Assembly: GCA_039029515.1 (NCBI GenBank)
Contig: JBCCFX010000155.1
Span: 1-9,719 of the forward strand
Reading direction: 5' to 3'
DNA length: 9,719 nt
Source of the DNA: JBCCFX01 sp039029515
Lineage (GTDB): Bacteria; Planctomycetota; Phycisphaerae; Phycisphaerales; SM1A02
Below the pieces are notes generated by a model. The model was given only the letters and a program-made list of their open reading frames with translations. It searched no databases and was not told where the DNA came from. The first letter of the stretch is position 1. Each line of letters begins with the position of its first letter. This document shows, in pieces, positions 6,302 to 9,719 of the stretch. The position numbers and the translations under genes were made by a program.

Positions 6302-6877
6302 TCAGGCGGGGCTGAGGATGTCCACGAGCTCATCGGCGATCTGCGGCGAACCGATCGTGACGCGAATCGCCCCATCCGGAATCACCTCGATCAGCAGCGG
6401 CATGCTCGTGGTCACCATGAACAGGCCCTGTTCCGGCGATTCGGCATCCTGAAGCAACGCGTTCACCAGTTCCACCAGCAGCGGGTAGTCCGCCGCTTCA
6501 CACAACAGCGGATCACGCGTATTCAGTTCGACCGTGGCCGCAGCATCGACTTCCTGCCAGTCCTCGTTTGCCGCAAGGCTGAAGGCGACGGCGTCGAAGA
6601 CGTTTCGCCACTTCTTGACCGGGACCAGGACGACCTCGGCCAGATGCAGGCGATGAATAACGTGCTCGACCGTGCCCGCCAACTGCTCGCGGGCGGTCGC
6701 GACCAACGTCGCGCCATCGCGAGCCTCGCTGGTGCTGTCGTCACATCGCAGGTGAAATTCGACCGGCGGTTGGTCGGCATCCATGCTCAGGAACAGGCAT
6801 TCCTCACCCTCAACGGTTTCAGAAATACCAAACTGCTTGAGCAGCTCCACGAGCTCGACTGGTTCCACGAACTCCAA
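6302..6877 (-). CDS. conserved hypothetical protein, first gene of unknown cluster (TTG start)
   Basis: A 191-residue acidic soluble protein of unknown function. From the TTG at 6877 it begins MEFVEPVELVELLKQFGISE. A GGAGG at 6884-6888 (complement) is six bases upstream, which strongly favours this TTG over the TTG at 6907 that begins the longer frame. The protein alternates strands and helices in two similar-looking halves: about 5-120, with ECLFLSMDADQPPVEFHLRC and HVIHRLHLAEVVLVPVKKW, and about 121-191, with YPLLVELVNALLQDAE, GLFMVTTSMPLLIEVIPDGA and QIADELVDIL. Whether the halves are true duplicates is unclear. No signal peptide or membrane segment is visible. It is divergent from the phosphatase gene and heads a likely operon with the two downstream genes. 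Confidence 0.8.
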   Translation of the reverse strand: MEFVEPVELVELLKQFGISETVEGEECLFLSMDADQPPVEFHLRCDDSTSEARDGATLVATAREQLAGTVEHVIHRLHLAEVVLVPVKKWRNVFDAVAFSLAANEDWQEVDAAATVELNTRDPLLCEAADYPLLVELVNALLQDAESPEQGLFMVTTSMPLLIEVIPDGAIRVTIGSPQIADELVDILSPA

Positions 6878-6883
6878 CGTGAT

Positions 6884-6888
6884 CCTCC
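6884..6888 (-). promoter_or_regulatory. Shine-Dalgarno selecting a TTG start
   Basis: CCTCC on the plus strand reads GGAGG on the coding strand and lies six bases before TTG at 6877-6875. It decides the start of the 191-residue gene. Confidence 0.7.
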
Positions 6889-6997
6889 GCGGGTTACACA
6901 CATGCAATGCGTTCGACGAAACGACGCCGAGGTGTGTGTCGGCGCAACCGTTCCCAGTGCCCTAAGATACCATGATCTCACGGTCGTCAAGTAGCGG

Positions 6998-7002
6998 AAG
7001 GA
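6998..7002 (+). promoter_or_regulatory. Shine-Dalgarno of the phosphatase gene
   Basis: AAGGA is eight bases before the ATG at 7011. It rules out the in-frame ATG at 6972, whose extra 13 residues precede the conserved family start. Confidence 0.7.
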
Positions 7003-7010
7003 CCGAGCCC

Positions 7011-7490
7011 ATGCAGACCGTGCTCTTTGTGTGCACCGGAAATACCTGTCGAAGTCCGATGGCGGAGTCCATTGCCCGTCATCTCGTGGCCGCCAATGCC
7101 ATTGAGGGCCTCGATGCGGATCTCTTTCTCGCGTCCGCCGGCGTCGCCGCCATGGACGGTGCTCCGTACACCGACCATGCATTGACCGTCCTCGAACGAC
7201 GGTCCATCACGCACGAGGGATCGTCTAAGCCCCTCACGCCGGAGATGATACGCAACGCCACCCACGTCCTCGGCATGACCGATCGACACGTCGATGCCGC
7301 CCGTCGACTCGTGGCTGGCGAACCCGATCAGATCGCCAAGATTCAGCGCCTTGATCCCGGACGAGACATCGACGATCCGTTCGGCGGCAGCGAAGCCGTC
7401 TACGACGCGGTCGCCGAGTACTTTCTCGCCGCCCTGCCCGCACGCCTCCGCGAATTGCTCAGCCTCCCTGCATACGGAGATCCGTCATGA
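7011..7490 (+). CDS. low-molecular-weight phosphatase, probable protein arginine phosphatase (YwlE-like)
   Basis: A 159-residue cytoplasmic phosphatase of the low-molecular-weight tyrosine phosphatase fold, about the usual length. The P-loop VCTGNTCRSPMAE holds the nucleophile Cys8 and phosphate-binding Arg14 (C-x5-R). The general acid is expected in IDDPFGG, probably Asp122 before Pro. Residue 12 in the loop is Thr. Classical tyrosine phosphatases usually have Ile there, while Bacillus YwlE has Thr at the matching position (Thr11), known to favour phosphoarginine. DPFGGS also resembles YwlE. A protein arginine phosphatase is therefore likely, though tyrosine or wall-polymer-related substrates cannot be excluded. 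The TGA overlaps the rpiB ATG (ATGA), so the two genes are translationally coupled. In Bacillus subtilis ywlE is also next to the rpiB homologue ywlF. Confidence 0.9.
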   Translation: MQTVLFVCTGNTCRSPMAESIARHLVAANAIEGLDADLFLASAGVAAMDGAPYTDHALTVLERRSITHEGSSKPLTPEMIRNATHVLGMTDRHVDAARRLVAGEPDQIAKIQRLDPGRDIDDPFGGSEAVYDAVAEYFLAALPARLRELLSLPAYGDPS

Positions 7491-7966
7491 AGATCGCCAT
7501 TGGTGCCGACCATCGCGGCAACGACGCCGCTCGCGAAGTCATGGAGCATTTGCTCGCGCAGGGACATGACGTTGATGTCAACGCGGTCTGCGATATCGAC
7601 AGCTGCGACTACCCCGACAAGGCATTCGTCGTCGCCAGCCTCGTGGCCAACGGCGATGCTGACCTCGGCGTCCTCATCTGCGGGTCCGGCATTGGCATGT
7701 GTATCGCCGCCAACAAAGTGCCCGGCGTGCGCGCAGCCCTCGCCTGGGATGGCGTCACCGCCGAACTCAGCCGACGCCACAACAACGCCAACGTGCTCTG
7801 TCTGAGCGGCGACCTCAATTCCAGCATCGAGATCTTCGGCATGGTCAATGCCTGGCTCAGCGCGGAATTCGAAGCCGGCCGACATGAACGGCGTGTGCGC
7901 AAGATCACTGCGATCGAAGAAGGCAAGGATCCTTCAACCGTCGTCGACGCGGCGGTCAGTGGCTGA
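7487..7966 (+). CDS. rpiB: ribose-5-phosphate isomerase B (RpiB/LacAB family)
   Basis: A 159-residue sugar-phosphate isomerase that interconverts ribose 5-phosphate and ribulose 5-phosphate in the pentose phosphate pathway. Family marks are plain: IAIGADHRGNDA at the start with Asp8-His9, and LICGSGIGMCIAANK with the catalytic-base Cys65. RRHNNANVLCLSGD contains His98, and RHERRVRKI near 132-140 is the phosphate-binding C-terminal motif. Many relatives have CGTGIG; here it is CGSGIG, a conservative change. The length is slightly above the usual 145-150 residues because of a short polar tail. The ATG lies within the stop of the phosphatase gene (ATGA), so the two are translated together. Close relatives act on galactose 6-phosphate or allose 6-phosphate, so the exact sugar is inferred. 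Confidence 0.93.
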   Translation: MKIAIGADHRGNDAAREVMEHLLAQGHDVDVNAVCDIDSCDYPDKAFVVASLVANGDADLGVLICGSGIGMCIAANKVPGVRAALAWDGVTAELSRRHNNANVLCLSGDLNSSIEIFGMVNAWLSAEFEAGRHERRVRKITAIEEGKDPSTVVDAAVSG

Positions 7967-7978
7967 TCTCCGCCTCGA

Positions 7979-9451
7979 TCACTCGACCATCGACGCCGCA
8001 ATCTCCGTCATCAGGCGCACGCCGTACCCGGTCGGACCCGCGACGTAGAGATCCTTGTCAGATTCGACATCCGCGACACCCGCGATGTCGAGGTGACACC
8101 ACGGCACATCGTCATCCACAAAGTAGCTCAGGAACGCTGCGCCCTGAATCGGGTGCGCATTGCGCGATGGCGCGGAGTTCCAGATATCCGCGTGACGCGC
8201 TCGCATGAAGTCCTTGTGTTCCTTCCACAACGGCAGGCGCCAGACGCGCTCGCCGGAACGCTCGGACCCGCGCTCGACATGCGTGCGCAGTCCATCGTCT
8301 TCGCACCAGAAGCCGGCACAGAAGTGTCCGAGACCGACCACAACGCCGCCAGTCAACGTTGCGGCATCGATGATGGCCGTGGGCTTGATTGTCTTGCACG
8401 CGTACGCGAGCGCATCGGCCAGCACGAGTCGACCTTCCGCATCGGTGTTCGTGACTTCCACTGCAACGTCGTTGTACATCCGGATGATGTCGTCGGGTCG
8501 ATACGCTTCACCGTTCACCATGTTCTCTGCCGCCGGCAGCAACGCGACGGCATGAATCGGCAGGTTTAGCGAGGCAACCGCACGAATCGCGCCGAGCACC
8601 GCGGTACCGCCGCACTTGTCGTACTTCATGCCCTTCATGCTGTTGCTGATCTTCAGCGAATAGCCGCCGGTGTCGTAGGTGATCGTCTTCCCGACCAGCG
8701 CGAGCTTCACGCCCTTCTTCGCCTTCGCAGGCTTGTGCTCCAGCACGACCAGTCGCGGCGGAACCTTCGAGCCCTTGCCGACGTTCGTCAGCCCGCCCAT
8801 ACCCATCTCCGCCGCTTTCGCCGCGGTGATGACCGAGACCTTGAGATTGCACTGGCGCCCGATCTTGCGCGCTTCAGACGCAAACCATGCTGGCTCGCAG
8901 ATGTTCGGCGGCGTCGCGCCGAGTCGTCGCGCTTCGTTCGCACTCTCGGCGATGATGCGCGCCCGATCCATCGCGGCCTTCCGCGTGCCGGTGCCCGAGG
9001 CGATCGTCAGCGTGTTCGATTTCTTGGAACGGTTGGACGCCGAACCATCGAACATATCCACACGCCAGTTGCCGAGCACCATGCCTTCGACGACCGCGCC
9101 AGACAACGCATCGCCGTCCAGCGTCTTCGCAGGCACCGTGGCATCGAGCTCCACCGAGACCTTGGTCACGTCCATCCGATGCAGCTTGCGAACCAGCCGA
9201 CCGCCGATCGACCGCGCGGTGTCTGCGGTGAAGGCATCCGCCTTGCCAAGGCCGACGAGAATCACATCGTCGACCGGCAGGCATTCGCCCGCATCACCCT
9301 TGAATCCGGGCGTTTTCAGCGCATCGGAGAGCGCGCCGTCCAGATCGCTGTTAATCGCGGACAAGCCCTTCGGCAGTCGCTTCGTTTCTGAAAAGACGCC
9401 GACAATGCGTGTGGCGCCGCGCGCGGCGGACAATCGAATCGATGTGAACAC
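7979..9451 (-). CDS. pepA: leucyl aminopeptidase (M17 family)
   Basis: A complete 490-residue cytosolic M17 aminopeptidase, which removes N-terminal residues from peptides with two metal ions. The catalytic C-terminal domain has every expected residue. These are Lys255 and Asp260 in VGKTITYDTGG, Lys267 in GYSLK, Asp278 in MKYDKCGG, and Asp337, Glu339 and Arg341 in the family signature NTDAEGRL. The N-terminal about 160 residues are the variable domain found in hexameric family members (VILVGLGK near 63-70). The first metal-site motif has Thr-Ile-Tyr where many relatives have Gly-Ile-Phe, a mild deviation. The start is GTG at 9451, supported by GGAGG at 9457-9461 (complement) five bases upstream. 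It is convergent with rpiB (12 bases between stops) and divergent from the thiE gene. A role in peptide recycling is expected. Confidence 0.95.
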   Translation of the reverse strand: MFTSIRLSAARGATRIVGVFSETKRLPKGLSAINSDLDGALSDALKTPGFKGDAGECLPVDDVILVGLGKADAFTADTARSIGGRLVRKLHRMDVTKVSVELDATVPAKTLDGDALSGAVVEGMVLGNWRVDMFDGSASNRSKKSNTLTIASGTGTRKAAMDRARIIAESANEARRLGATPPNICEPAWFASEARKIGRQCNLKVSVITAAKAAEMGMGGLTNVGKGSKVPPRLVVLEHKPAKAKKGVKLALVGKTITYDTGGYSLKISNSMKGMKYDKCGGTAVLGAIRAVASLNLPIHAVALLPAAENMVNGEAYRPDDIIRMYNDVAVEVTNTDAEGRLVLADALAYACKTIKPTAIIDAATLTGGVVVGLGHFCAGFWCEDDGLRTHVERGSERSGERVWRLPLWKEHKDFMRARHADIWNSAPSRNAHPIQGAAFLSYFVDDDVPWCHLDIAGVADVESDKDLYVAGPTGYGVRLMTEIAASMVE

Positions 9452-9456
9452 GGTGA

Positions 9457-9461
9457 CCTCC
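9457..9461 (-). promoter_or_regulatory. Shine-Dalgarno selecting a GTG start for pepA
   Basis: CCTCC reads GGAGG on the coding strand (AGGAGG with the next base) and ends five bases before the GTG at 9451. Confidence 0.75.
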
Positions 9462-9526
9462 TCGAATCTCCGAAGTCTACACGATCAGCCGACCCCCCGA
9501 TCGGCGGACTACACTGACACACGAGC

Positions 9527-9531
9527 AGGAG
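9527..9531 (+). promoter_or_regulatory. Shine-Dalgarno of the thiE-type gene
   Basis: AGGAG is ten bases before the ATG at 9542, slightly far but the only candidate. Confidence 0.55.
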
Positions 9532-9541
9532 TTCTACCGGC

Positions 9542-9719
9542 ATGCCGGACATCCGTCGCATTCTTGATGCCAATTCCAATCGCGCCCGCGAAGCGCTTCG
9601 TGTGCTGGAAGATGCGTGCCGCTTTCTTCTCGATGACACCACGCTCAGCACCTCCGCGAAAACGCTCCGTCACACACTGTCCCACGCCATCACGGCGCTC
9701 GGGCCGCTTCACAATGCAC
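9542..9719 (+). CDS. thiE: thiamine phosphate synthase, N-terminal ThiD2-type domain (partial)
   Basis: The first 59 codons of a gene cut by the right edge of the window. The visible protein starts MPDIRRILDANSNRAREALR, then VLEDACRFLLDD and LRHTLSHAI. This is the ThiD2-type helical domain that precedes the ThiE domain in thiamine phosphate synthases of cyanobacteria and planctomycetes; cyanobacterial versions have RILDANLDRAREGLRV. The full enzyme joins hydroxymethylpyrimidine diphosphate with thiazole phosphate to make thiamine phosphate. Its catalytic barrel is outside the window, so the ThiE call rests on the known architecture. The gene is divergent from the aminopeptidase across a 90-base gap, which must hold both promoters. 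That gap contains a short inverted repeat (9488-9492 with 9501-9505), and TACACT at 9510-9515 could be a -10 box. Confidence 0.82.
   Translation, partial: MPDIRRILDANSNRAREALRVLEDACRFLLDDTTLSTSAKTLRHTLSHAITALGPLHNA

Noticed and set aside
6925..6944. CGCCGA/TCGGCG inverted repeat in the phosphatase upstream region
   Set aside because: Six-pair arms with an eight-base spacer and no matching second copy; not enough to call an operator.
6146..6994. 282-codon plus-strand open frame
   Set aside because: It covers the 191-residue gene antisense, translates to Arg/His/Gln-rich sequence, and runs into the phosphatase promoter region.
8735..9391. 218-codon plus-strand open frame
   Set aside because: Antisense to the catalytically intact M17 aminopeptidase; Arg/His-rich shadow.
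1..9719. CRISPR array, tRNA, rRNA, insertion sequence, integrase or phage genes
   Set aside because: I found no regularly spaced repeats, cloverleaf sequences, transposase motifs or phage-like proteins on either strand.

Overview
The window is a gene-dense stretch of moderately GC-rich bacterial DNA with short intergenic gaps and no sign of phage, transposon, CRISPR, tRNA or rRNA. The gene set suggests a Gram-negative planctomycete-like bacterium, possibly of the Phycisphaerae. Pointers are an LptB-type ABC ATPase fragment, a ThiE gene that begins with a ThiD2-type domain, a DUF4870 protein, and several proteins that look lineage-specific. The taxonomy is inference from gene content; no marker gene is present.

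Layout from left to right. The 5' end of an lptB-like gene (minus, cut by the window edge) is followed on the same strand by a small DUF4870 membrane protein. Divergent from it runs a long exported HEAT-repeat gene (785-3322, plus), interrupted by one in-frame TGA at 1865-1867. Convergent to that is a two-helix membrane protein with a possible PH-like domain and an acidic tail (minus). Upstream of it lies a probable 57-residue protein (minus). A small glycine-zipper envelope lipoprotein (plus) follows and meets a minus-strand cluster of three proteins of unknown function (6877 down to 4829), the last two joined by an ATGA overlap.

Divergent from this cluster is a two-gene operon: a low-molecular-weight phosphatase whose active-site loop has the arginine-phosphatase signature, and rpiB, joined by another ATGA overlap. 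It is convergent with a full-length M17 leucyl aminopeptidase (minus, GTG start). Divergent from the peptidase, the window ends inside a thiE-type thiamine phosphate synthase gene.

Most genes are housekeeping or conserved-hypothetical. The points most worth a second look are the interrupted HEAT-repeat gene, the Thr-containing phosphatase loop beside rpiB, and the three-gene unknown cluster. I found no convincing new defence, mobile or biosynthetic system.
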